From Phenylobacterium glaciei (GTDB taxonomy: Bacteria; Pseudomonadota; Alphaproteobacteria; Caulobacterales; Caulobacteraceae), in the NCBI RefSeq assembly GCF_016772415.1, contig NZ_JAGSGD010000001.1:1571001-1635000 (forward strand): DNA of 64,000 bases, read 5' to 3'. The notes beneath the pieces are model-generated. The model saw only the letters and a list, made by a program, of their open reading frames with translations, was not told the origin of the DNA and did no database searches. Below, in pieces: positions 37,246 through 44,010 of this stretch. A program made the position numbers and the translations under genes. Numbering within the stretch: position 1 is the stretch's first letter; every line of letters begins with the position of its first letter.

Positions 37246-38136
37246 CTAGATCGCCTCGGCCATCGCCATCACGCTGCGCCCCAGCGAGCGGTGCAGCGGG
37301 ATTTGCAGCAGCCAATCCCCGCCGGCCGCCAGGTGTGACGGTCCGAAGTCTCGCGACAAATGGGCGACGACCTCAGGGGGCACTGAGCCCTCGGGCGCCA
37401 GCGGATCATTGGTCAGCATCTCGCGATAGCGCCGGTCGTCGGCCACGACATCGCCCGACAGATCCCCCACCCGATCCAGGATGATCGGCGCCGCGGCGAT
37501 TCCCGGCAGGGAGCCGCTGCTGCTGCCGAGCGTGATGCCGTCGATCCTCTGGGGCCTGCCGCTGGGCACGCTTGAGAAGATGACGAACACCAGGGCGCCG
37601 TTGGCCGCGTCGGTGGCGACGCAGAAGAGCTGGCCCCGCACCGGCATCAGCCAGCCGCGATAGACCGTCTCCCGCACCCCCATGATCACCTCCAGCAGGC
37701 CGTTGGCGTTCAGGCGCACCATACCCTGGTCATGCAGGAACCGCCCCGGCGCGGCCTCGGCCGGGCGGGTGGTGCGGAAGAAGCACTCCAGGTCTCTGGC
37801 GCGCCCGGTGGTGGCGCTGCGGATCTGGGGCATGATCGCCAGCGGGACGCCGTCGGCCACGTCGAACGGCCGCTCCAGGACCGGCGCTATCGCGCCGAAC
37901 AGGGCGGCGAAGTCCTCGATGTCGCGATCCCAGTCGAGCATTGTGAAGCCCGGCTGCCGGTCGGCGAGGTAGCGGGTGATGTTGGCCAGGTTGTGGGTCG
38001 AGGGGGTGACCGACCCCGCCACCCACCGACCCACCAGGGACTTGTCGACCGCGAGCGCCGAGGCCAGGTGCGCCCGGCTCATGTTGAAGACCTTCAAGAC
38101 CAGGCCGAGCTTCGCGCTGAAAGATGATCCGGACAT
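37246..38136 (-). CDS. XRE-type HTH regulator with a large C-terminal domain
   Basis: A 296-aa protein. The N-terminal XRE-like helix-turn-helix at about residues 15-65 reads MSRAHLASALAVDKSLVGRW then VAGSVTPS..NL. About 220 residues follow with no family I recognise; the DRDIEDFAALFG segment and the Gly-rich SSGSLPG turn are notable, and the fold may be a PAS/GAF-like sensor. It is divergently transcribed from the three-gene small-protein cluster starting at 38302, sharing a 165-bp promoter region, so it is the obvious candidate regulator of that cluster. Confidence 0.8.
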   Translation of the reverse strand: MSGSSFSAKLGLVLKVFNMSRAHLASALAVDKSLVGRWVAGSVTPSTHNLANITRYLADRQPGFTMLDWDRDIEDFAALFGAIAPVLERPFDVADGVPLAIMPQIRSATTGRARDLECFFRTTRPAEAAPGRFLHDQGMVRLNANGLLEVIMGVRETVYRGWLMPVRGQLFCVATDAANGALVFVIFSSVPSGRPQRIDGITLGSSSGSLPGIAAAPIILDRVGDLSGDVVADDRRYREMLTNDPLAPEGSVPPEVVAHLSRDFGPSHLAAGGDWLLQIPLHRSLGRSVMAMAEAI

Positions 38137-38301
38137 GGCCTCAGCCTAGCCACGGTTCTTTCCGGGCGGCCAGGATGATGCGTCCAAATGCAACCCTATG
38201 CGCGTCGCCGCACGTCAATGCACCTCTCCGCATGGGGTCGCAGCCCGCATTGGAGCGTCCAGAACGGCGGCGACAGGCCGCCCACCAGGAGGACGACACC
38301 C

Positions 38302-38658
38302 ATGGATATCCTTTCCCTCGCCGGCACGCTGCTGCTCGCCGCCGCCCAACCGCAGTCCGGGCCGGTCGCCCAGCCCGTGCCGCAGGCGCAGGCCGGGCAT
38401 GTGAAGGTGTTCTCGGGGCGTGACGGCTCGTTGAGCATCACCAAGGTCGGCTCGGGCAAACTTGAGATCAGCGCCGGCAAGGTCAACGAGGAACGGCCCA
38501 CCGATTTCACCGACGCCCCGTCCGCCGATCCCACCGCGGGCAAGGTCAACGAAGAGCGCCCGACCGATCTCAGCGACGCCCCGCCCGCCGATCCCACCGC
38601 CGCCCTGCTGATCCCCGCCATCCAGAAGGTCCGCGAAGCCGCGCACCGCAACCACTAG
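38302..38658 (+). CDS. Small protein with 21-aa tandem repeat and DUF1559-like C-terminal motif
   Basis: A 118-aa protein, first gene of a three-gene cluster; AGGAGG at 38287-38292 fixes the start. The N-terminus is hydrophobic (LSLAGTLLLAAA) but lacks a basic n-region, so export is uncertain. It has a Gln/Pro-rich linker, a short SLSITKVGSGKLEI strand pair, then two near-identical 21-aa repeats (58-78 and 79-99, each AGKVNEERPTD...DPT). The C-terminal residues 102-114, LLIPAIQKVREAA, match the motif at the start of DUF1559 pseudopilin-like proteins of planctomycetes, but here they sit at the C-terminus. The function is unknown. Confidence 0.75.
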   Translation: MDILSLAGTLLLAAAQPQSGPVAQPVPQAQAGHVKVFSGRDGSLSITKVGSGKLEISAGKVNEERPTDFTDAPSADPTAGKVNEERPTDLSDAPPADPTAALLIPAIQKVREAAHRNH

Positions 38659-38683
38659 CCACGAGCCAAGGAGGAGAGATCTG

Positions 38684-39118
38684 ATGCTGCGTTCCCTACT
38701 GCTCACCGCCGCGACCATGGCCGCCCTGTCCGGCTCCGCCCAGGCCGCAAGCGCCGACTACCTGCTCGTCATTCAGGGCGTCGACGGCGAGTCGAAGGCC
38801 CAGAACAACCTGAAGCAACTGGGCCTGGCCGCAACCTTGCGGGGCTGTTCCGGAGCGACCGGCGCCGGCCGCACCACCATCGGTGGCCCGGAAGTTCCCA
38901 CCAGCCGCAGCCTCGCCGCTGCGGTCGCCACAGGCCAGCACATCAAGAAGGCGACCCTGTTCGTCCGCAAGGCGGGCGGCGACTCGGCCCTGACCATCGA
39001 GCTGGAGAACGTGCTTATCACCTCGGCCAAGCCGGCCAGCCCGACCGGCGCCCTGCCCTCCACCCTGACCCTCAGCTACGGCGGACTGACCTGGTCCACC
39101 GAAGGCGGCGGCTGCTAG
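38684..39118 (+). CDS. Exported Hcp-like protein with inserted DUF1559-type motif
   Basis: A 144-aa protein with a clear signal peptide (MLRS, hydrophobic core, cleavage near AQAAS). The mature part follows the Hcp (type VI tube) pattern: YLLVIQGVDGESK near 26-38, ATGQHIKKATLFVRKAGG at 82-99, IELENVLITS, and LTLSYGGLTWS at the end. Between strands 1 and 2, where Hcp has its own loop, lies QNNLKQLGLAAT (40-51), the DUF1559 motif shared with the next protein. Two Cys (55 and the last residue) could pair. A signal peptide is not expected for a T6SS Hcp. GGAGGAGAG gives a strong ribosome site, 25 bp after the previous gene. Confidence 0.8.
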   Translation: MLRSLLLTAATMAALSGSAQAASADYLLVIQGVDGESKAQNNLKQLGLAATLRGCSGATGAGRTTIGGPEVPTSRSLAAAVATGQHIKKATLFVRKAGGDSALTIELENVLITSAKPASPTGALPSTLTLSYGGLTWSTEGGGC

Positions 39119-39141
39119 CCGCTGGTCGCCGAAACCGTCCC

Positions 39142-39489
39142 ATGAAAATCCTTGGCCTGGCCGCCGTCCTGCTGCTGGCGGCGGCCTCCGCCCAGGCCGA
39201 GCCAGCCGCACGGATGAGAACCCAGAACAATCTCAAACAGATGGGGCTCGCCGCAACCGGTTCGACCACCTCGCCACAGGGCGTCGCGGACCTCGCCCAT
39301 CCGATCCGCAAGACCAAGGCGGAGATCGAGCTCGTCTGTCCCGACACGACCTACATCCTGTCGACTGGAACCAAGAAGGGCAGCTGCAAGGACGGCCTGG
39401 CCTCCTGCGGCGACGGCGACAACAGCGCCAAGGCGAGTTGTTACAGCTGTGAATCCTCGTCCGGCGCGGGAAGCTGCAAGACCAAGTAG
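39142..39489 (+). CDS. Small exported Cys-rich protein with DUF1559-type motif
   Basis: A 115-aa protein, third gene of the cluster, 23 bp after the Hcp-like gene. The signal peptide MKILGLAAVLLLAAASAQA is cleaved before EP. The mature N-terminus AARMRTQNNLKQMGLAATG matches the (R/Q)CQNNLKQIGLA motif of DUF1559 proteins and the 40-51 segment of its neighbour. The C-terminal half contains six Cys among Ser, Gly and Lys (VCPD, SCKDG, SCGDG, SCYSCES, SCK), probably three disulfides. I do not recognise a family. The start lacks a strong ribosome site, so translation may be coupled to the upstream gene. Confidence 0.75.
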   Translation: MKILGLAAVLLLAAASAQAEPAARMRTQNNLKQMGLAATGSTTSPQGVADLAHPIRKTKAEIELVCPDTTYILSTGTKKGSCKDGLASCGDGDNSAKASCYSCESSSGAGSCKTK

Positions 39490-39492
39490 GCC

Positions 39493-40683
39493 TCAGGCCG
39501 CGACCTCGGCGTAGCGGCGGCAGTGCTCAAGGTAGGCCGTCTCGTGGCTGGCCAGGAGTTCGACGACGCTGCTCCACAGCCAGGATGGCGCGTCCAGGCT
39601 CTTGGAGCGGTTGCGGTCCAGCTCCGCGGTCCAGCGGGCGCGGGTCTCGCCGTCCATCTGGCGGCCATGGGCGCGGCCCACCACGCCGGCCAGGAACCTC
39701 GCCGAGGAGATGGCTTCCGGCGGCGTCAGGGTCTCGAACTCCAGCTTCAGGTCCTGGGGCAGCAGTTCGCGGACGAACACCGCCTTGTCCAGCACCCGGC
39801 CGGCGCTCATCCGGTCGCCGAGATAGGGCGAGAGGTGGCGCGCGCCCTCCACCACCCGGCGGCCATTGTCGCGGGGCATCTTGGCGTCTTCAGCGCGGGG
39901 GGCCGCAGGCTTTATGGCCTCCTTCACGTCGATCAGCGACAGCTGGCGCTTCTTGCCCTCGCCGATGGCGATCAGCACGGCGTAGCGCAGGCGCCCCAGC
40001 GACGAGCAGCCCTTGACCCAGAAGGCGGCGTCGAGGAATTCCACCGCGCCTTCGCTGGGACGGGAGTGCAGGGCGGTGGCCAGGGTCCGCAATTCGTTGG
40101 TGGCCACCATGTCCGAGAGGGCCAGCCGTTCCTCGTGCGTGAGGGGCCAGAATTTGCGACCGAGCGGAATGGTCGGCGTGGTATCGACGATCCGCTCGCG
40201 AGCCAGGTGACGCCAGTTTCGGTTCAACGCGGCATGCAGCGCGGTGCGCACGGCCTCGGGTTCGTGGGTGTCGCCGTTGTCGCGCTCGGGCGATAGGGCC
40301 GCCTGATAGCCTTCCACCACCTGCTCCAGCACCCGCGCCGTCGTCACGCCCGGCAGGTCCGACCCGCGCACGGCGCTGGCCAGGGACAGAGCCAGCCGGA
40401 TGACGTCATGGGCCGGATTGCCGACCACCGTCTGGTCCAGATCGCGGATTTGGATGGCGATCTCGCCCTTGGCGTTGGCGACGGGCCCCAGATTGCCGAC
40501 ATGGCAGTCGCCGCAGATCCACACCGGCGGGCCGATGGGCATGTCGCGGGTGTTGGCGCGCTGCAGCCAGTCGTAGAATCGGGTGGTGCTGCCGCGCACA
40601 TAGGCGTGGGCCGAGCGGGCCATCTTCAGCTTCTGGCGCGCGCTTAACTGGCCCGCGCGCTCTTCGACCGAGGGCGGCCTCAA
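39493..40683 (-). CDS. DUF2252 family protein
   Basis: A 396-aa soluble protein of DUF2252, a family of unknown function with a kinase-like (aminoglycoside phosphotransferase-like) fold. Visible are the KMARSAHAYVRGS motif near residue 20, ICGDCHVGNLG with a catalytic-looking Asp-x-His-x2-Asn at about 58-65, and IRDLDQTVVGNPAHDVIRLA at about 78-98. The N-terminus is short for the family and begins at a TTG, so the true start is uncertain. It is convergent with the exported small-protein cluster, with only 3 bp between them. Confidence 0.85.
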   Translation of the reverse strand: MRPPSVEERAGQLSARQKLKMARSAHAYVRGSTTRFYDWLQRANTRDMPIGPPVWICGDCHVGNLGPVANAKGEIAIQIRDLDQTVVGNPAHDVIRLALSLASAVRGSDLPGVTTARVLEQVVEGYQAALSPERDNGDTHEPEAVRTALHAALNRNWRHLARERIVDTTPTIPLGRKFWPLTHEERLALSDMVATNELRTLATALHSRPSEGAVEFLDAAFWVKGCSSLGRLRYAVLIAIGEGKKRQLSLIDVKEAIKPAAPRAEDAKMPRDNGRRVVEGARHLSPYLGDRMSAGRVLDKAVFVRELLPQDLKLEFETLTPPEAISSARFLAGVVGRAHGRQMDGETRARWTAELDRNRSKSLDAPSWLWSSVVELLASHETAYLEHCRRYAEVAA

Positions 40684-40821
40684 GGCTGTGCCCGGTCGGC
40701 GTCGAATCTGCCCGATGTCATGGAATGCCCCGTCTCGCCCGTCTGTGACGGCTAAACGCTGGCCGGGCCTAAGGTTCCATTGGCCGGCGCCGGATTGCTC
40801 CGGAGCCGGCCTTGGAAAGGT

Positions 40822-41586
40822 CTAGAGGACGCCCAGCATCTCGGCGACCAGGGGGTGACGGACGATGTCGCGGTCTTTCAGGCGGACCACGGCGATGTTG
40901 GAGACCGCTTCCAGCTTGTCGGCGACGGGACCCAGGCCCGAGAGCTCCGGCAGCAGGTCCGACTGATTGGGGTCGCCGGTGACCACCATGGTGGAGTGCC
41001 AGCCCAGGCGGGTCAGCAGCATCTTCAGCTGGCCATAGGTGCAGTTCTGGGCCTCGTCGATCACTACAAAGGCGTTGTTCAGGGTTCGGCCGCGCATGAA
41101 GCCTACCGGCGCGATCTCGATGGCGCCCTCGGTCATCAGGGCCCGGACCCGCTTCATGGAGAGGCGGTCCGACAGGGCGTCGTAGAGCGGGCGCAGATAG
41201 GGGGCGAGCTTGTCCTCCATCTCGCCGGGCAGGAAGCCCAGGGATTCGCCGGCCTCGACGGCGGGGCGGGAGAGCACAATGCGCCCCACCTTGCCGGCCT
41301 CCAGGGCCTCCACCGCCTTGGCGATGGCCAGATAGGTCTTGCCGGTGCCTGCGGGACCGAGCGCCATCACGAGGTTCTTGGCGTCGATGGCCGCGATCAG
41401 TTCGTCCTGACCCGGTGATTTGGACTTGATGGTCTTTAAGTACCCCTGCTCGCGGTCATCATTGTGATGCGCCAGCGGTGACCAGGCCCGTTCTACGGGC
41501 AGACGGCGGATCTTGCCGTCATCCTGGAATTGGCCGGCGTCGAAGGCGCCTTCGCGCACTTGTCGCTTCAGGGCTCGCTTGGTCAT
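40822..41586 (-). CDS. PhoH family ATPase
   Basis: A 254-aa PhoH-like P-loop ATPase with Walker A ALGPAGTGKTYLA at about residues 68-80, Walker B in NNAFVVIDEAQN, and the SRPAVEAGESLGFLPG and TGDPNQSDL blocks that define the family. PhoH proteins are related to superfamily-1 helicases and are thought to act in RNA metabolism. The start at 41586 is preceded by GGAGG on the minus strand; the frame continues to 41736 but through a terminator hairpin. No ybeY or miaB is adjacent, so this is probably the standalone PhoH rather than the ybeZ copy. Confidence 0.9.
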   Translation of the reverse strand: MTKRALKRQVREGAFDAGQFQDDGKIRRLPVERAWSPLAHHNDDREQGYLKTIKSKSPGQDELIAAIDAKNLVMALGPAGTGKTYLAIAKAVEALEAGKVGRIVLSRPAVEAGESLGFLPGEMEDKLAPYLRPLYDALSDRLSMKRVRALMTEGAIEIAPVGFMRGRTLNNAFVVIDEAQNCTYGQLKMLLTRLGWHSTMVVTGDPNQSDLLPELSGLGPVADKLEAVSNIAVVRLKDRDIVRHPLVAEMLGVL

Positions 41587-41900
41587 CAAAGCCTCCGTAA
41601 GGGCATGAAAAAAGGGCGCATCCGCAATGGATGGCCCTTCGAGGTCGACTGGTGATGTGAGACAGAACCGCGTCGTGCGCAGCCCGGCGGACCGCTTTCG
41701 CTTCGCAATGCTGGCGGAGAACCCCGCCGAAGCCACAAACGCGACACGCTCGTCTCCGTCATGCGGGGAGCCAGGACCGAAAACCGGCCATGGCCGGTTC
41801 GGGAAGGCTATCGCCCTCTCGAATCGCCCGACTAAGATGATCCTAACGGGGTTAATCGCGGATTAAACAACGGATCGACGACAATAATGAGGGTGCGACA
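41587..41900. other. 314-bp region between phoH-like gene and gamma-carbonic anhydrase, probable structured leader
   Basis: No gene was seen. It holds a terminator-like hairpin reading on the minus strand close to the phoH start and an 18-bp perfect palindrome centred near 41790 (AACCGGCCATGGCCGGTT). The minus-strand transcript could be a structured leader or a small RNA upstream of phoH. The plus-strand promoter of the carbonic anhydrase gene should be at the right end. Confidence 0.5.
41608..41639 (-). terminator. Terminator/attenuator hairpin in the phoH leader
   Basis: On the minus strand: stem AAGGGC-CATCC with GGATG-GCCCTT (one bulged base), 5-nt loop, then a run of six T, ending about 22 nt before the phoH start codon. 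The position between promoter and ribosome site suggests attenuation, or the end of a small RNA. Confidence 0.6.
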
Positions 41901-42431
41901 ATGAGTGTCTATAACTTGGGCGACGTGGCTCCGGAGCTTCCGGATGCGGACGAATACTGGATTGCGCCCAACGCGGCGGTGATGGGGAACGTGATTCTCA
42001 AGAAAAACGCGTCGGTCTGGTTCGGTGCGACAATTCGCGGCGACAATGACCCAATCATCATCGGCGAGAACTCGAATGTGCAGGATGGCTCGGTCCTGCA
42101 TACAGACACAGGTTCGCCCCTGACCATCGGGGCCAATGTCACGGTGGGTCACATGGTGATGCTCCACGGCTGCACCATCGGCGACAATTCCCTGGTGGGG
42201 ATCGGCTCGATCATCCTGAACGGGGCGAAGATCGGAAAGAACTGCCTGATCGGCGCCAATGTGCTGATCACCGAGGGCAAGGAAATCCCCGACAACTCCC
42301 TGGTCATGGGCGCGCCGGGCAAGGTGGTGCGTGAGGTCTCGGAGGGCCAAGCCCGCATGCTGGCCGGCGGTGCGATGCACTACGTGGCCAACTGGCAGCG
42401 CTACAAGCGAGAGCTGAGGGCGGCGGGTTAG
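41901..42431 (+). CDS. Gamma-carbonic anhydrase family protein
   Basis: A 176-aa left-handed beta-helix protein of the gamma-carbonic anhydrase/PaaY/YrdA family. The zinc ligands His67 (SVLHTD), His84 (TVGHMV) and His89 (MLHG) are all present, as is the conserved RGDND at 46-50. Hexapeptide repeats run from about residue 20 to 140, with a C-terminal helix. It may have carbonic anhydrase or thioesterase-linked activity; the physiological role is not readable here. Single gene. Confidence 0.92.
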   Translation: MSVYNLGDVAPELPDADEYWIAPNAAVMGNVILKKNASVWFGATIRGDNDPIIIGENSNVQDGSVLHTDTGSPLTIGANVTVGHMVMLHGCTIGDNSLVGIGSIILNGAKIGKNCLIGANVLITEGKEIPDNSLVMGAPGKVVREVSEGQARMLAGGAMHYVANWQRYKRELRAAG

Positions 42432-42444
42432 GCTGACGCTCGCC

Positions 42445-42499
42445 TTGATCCGGACTATGGGGTGGTCCATATTGGTAAGGACGGACCATCTTATGGTCC
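42445..42499 (+). promoter_or_regulatory. Promoter and palindromic operator of the toxin-antitoxin operon
   Basis: TTGATC (42445-42450), 17-bp spacer, CATATT (42468-42473) form a plausible promoter. A dyad GGACCAT-CTT-ATGGTCC (42483-42499) sits just downstream, and a further GGTCCAT half-site overlaps the -10. This is typical of antitoxin autoregulation. Confidence 0.65.
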
Positions 42500-42514
42500 G
42501 GAGGATTGCCTCAA

Positions 42515-42772
42515 ATGCGAGTTTCAGTAACAGACGCCAAGGGTCAGCTGACGGATTTGGTCCGGCGGGCAGAGGCTGGCGACGACGTCATCCTCACCCG
42601 CCACGGCCAGCCGGCGGTTCGGCTCGTGGCGATACGCGCGGTGGGTGACCCCGCGGCGCGCCGAAAGCTCATGGAATCCATCCGGCGCTCGGGCGCGGCG
42701 AAGGCGGTGGCGGGCGAGCCCGCCGCGCGGAGTCAGGACTTCCTCTACGACGATGACGGCCTGCCGAAGTGA
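42515..42772 (+). CDS. Phd/YefM-type antitoxin
   Basis: An 85-aa antitoxin. The N-terminal Phd/YefM fold (VSVTDAKGQLTDLVRRAEAG, then VILTRHGQPAVRLV) binds DNA. The C-terminal acidic tail SQDFLYDDDGLPK would wrap the toxin. GGAGG at 42500-42504 supports the ATG at 42515. Its stop overlaps the toxin GTG start (GTGA), so the pair is translationally coupled. It probably represses its own promoter through the adjacent palindrome. Confidence 0.92.
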   Translation: MRVSVTDAKGQLTDLVRRAEAGDDVILTRHGQPAVRLVAIRAVGDPAARRKLMESIRRSGAAKAVAGEPAARSQDFLYDDDGLPK

Positions 42773-43155
42773 TCGCGGTCGATACGTCGGCCTTGATGGC
42801 GATTGTCCTGGGCGAGGCGGCGTCGGACGCCTGCATCGATATCCTTGAGGCAGATTTGGAGGTGTTCATTTCCGCCGGCACCTTGGCTGAAGCCCTGATC
42901 GTCGCCGGCCGCCGCAACGTGACCGACGAAATGACCAGCCTGGTGGGAAATCTTGGCCTCACAATCGTTCCGGTCTCCGAGGCCGCCGCCAGCCGGGTCG
43001 CCCTTGCCTACAATCAGTGGGGCAAGGGCGTTCATCCGGCAGGGCTGAACTTCGGCGACTGCTTCGCCTACGCCGTGGCGAAAGAGCACGACTGCCCGCT
43101 GCTGTTCGTCGGTGAAGACTTCTCGAAAACCGATCTGCAGGCGGCCCGTCGCTGA
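42769..43155 (+). CDS. vapC: VapC-type PIN-domain toxin
   Basis: A 128-aa PIN-domain ribonuclease toxin. The acidic active-site residues are in place: Asp5 (VDTSAL), Glu41 (LAEAL), Asp97 (NFGDCFAYA) and Asp117 (VGEDF). It would cleave tRNA or rRNA when freed from the antitoxin. It starts at GTG within the antitoxin stop. A double-hairpin repeat begins 5 bp after its stop codon and may terminate the operon. Confidence 0.93.
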   Translation: MIAVDTSALMAIVLGEAASDACIDILEADLEVFISAGTLAEALIVAGRRNVTDEMTSLVGNLGLTIVPVSEAAASRVALAYNQWGKGVHPAGLNFGDCFAYAVAKEHDCPLLFVGEDFSKTDLQAARR

Positions 43156-43159
43156 GACC

Positions 43160-43276
43160 CTAGAGCCCTTTCCGATCTGATTGACCCATCAGATCGGATA
43201 AAAAGGGCTCTAATTCAAAAAGTTAGAGCATTTTTCGATCCGATAACCGTTTCACACTTATCGGAAAATGCTCTAG
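43160..43276. repeat. Double-hairpin intergenic repeat, copy C
   Basis: A 117-bp element bounded by CTAG at both ends and nearly identical to copy B at 24681-24798. Differences are mostly in the first loop and a few compensatory stem positions. The right-hand CTAG contains the TAG stop codon of the OmpA-like gene (minus strand, 43273-43275), the same arrangement as copy B with the epimerase. Confidence 0.92.
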
Positions 43277-43947
43277 CCCTGGATCGGCCGCAGGATGATC
43301 TCGACGCGGCGGTTCTGGGCGCGGCCCTCGGGCGTTTCGTTGCTGGCCACCGGCTGGCGCTCGCCTTCGCCGGCCACGAAGATGCGGGCCGGCAGGACGC
43401 GGCCGGCGCCCACCAGATAGTTGGCGACCGAGCTGGCGCGGCGTTCCGAGAGCGCCTGGTTGTAGTCGTCGGCGCCGCTGGAATCGGCGTGGCCGACGAT
43501 GTCGATGGTGGTCTGCGGGTAGGCGTTCAGGGTGCGGGCCACATCGGCCAGCACCGGCTCGAACCGTGACTGCACGTCGGACTGGTCGACGGCGAAGGTG
43601 ACGTCGCTGGGCATGATCAGCACGATGTTGTCGCCCTGGCGGCGGACCTGCACACCCGAACCTTCCAGCGAACGGCGGAAGTCGGCCTGCTGGCGGTCCA
43701 TGTAGTTGCCGACCGCGCCGCCGGCCAGGGCGCCGATGCCGGCCCCGATCAGCGCGTTCTTGCGGCCCTGCTCACCGCTGTTGGTGTTGGTCAGATAGCC
43801 CAGGGCCGCGCCGCCCAGGGCGCCGGCCAGCACGCCGGTCCCGGTATTGTTGCGCACCGGCATGCCCGTATAGGGGTCGGTGGTGGTGCAGGCGGTGAGC
43901 GCCGCCGCGCCGGCGAGCATGGCGAGGGTGGTGGTGAACTTGGACAT
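43273..43947 (-). CDS. OmpA-family lipoprotein (YiaD-like)
   Basis: A 224-aa outer-membrane lipoprotein. The signal peptide ends in the lipobox LTAC at about residue 20. A Gly-rich segment with glycine-zipper helices (GVLAGALGGAALGYL, ALIGAGIGALAGGAVGNYMD) follows. The C-terminal OmpA peptidoglycan-binding domain has IDIVGHADSSGADDYN then LSERRA..V and NRRVEI. It tethers the outer membrane to the cell wall. The start at 43947 has a GGAG ribosome site. Its stop codon lies in the adjacent repeat. Confidence 0.93.
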   Translation of the reverse strand: MSKFTTTLAMLAGAAALTACTTTDPYTGMPVRNNTGTGVLAGALGGAALGYLTNTNSGEQGRKNALIGAGIGALAGGAVGNYMDRQQADFRRSLEGSGVQVRRQGDNIVLIMPSDVTFAVDQSDVQSRFEPVLADVARTLNAYPQTTIDIVGHADSSGADDYNQALSERRASSVANYLVGAGRVLPARIFVAGEGERQPVASNETPEGRAQNRRVEIILRPIQG

Positions 43948-44010
43948 GACCGTCTCCGGGACTTGGGGGGTAAGCGCCGGAAACGCCCGTTCACGGTGAA
44001 GGTTCCGCAC

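Noticed and set aside
38684..39118. A type VI secretion locus
   Set aside because: Only the Hcp-like protein is present; no sheath, baseplate, VgrG or ClpV gene is in the window, and the protein has a signal peptide.
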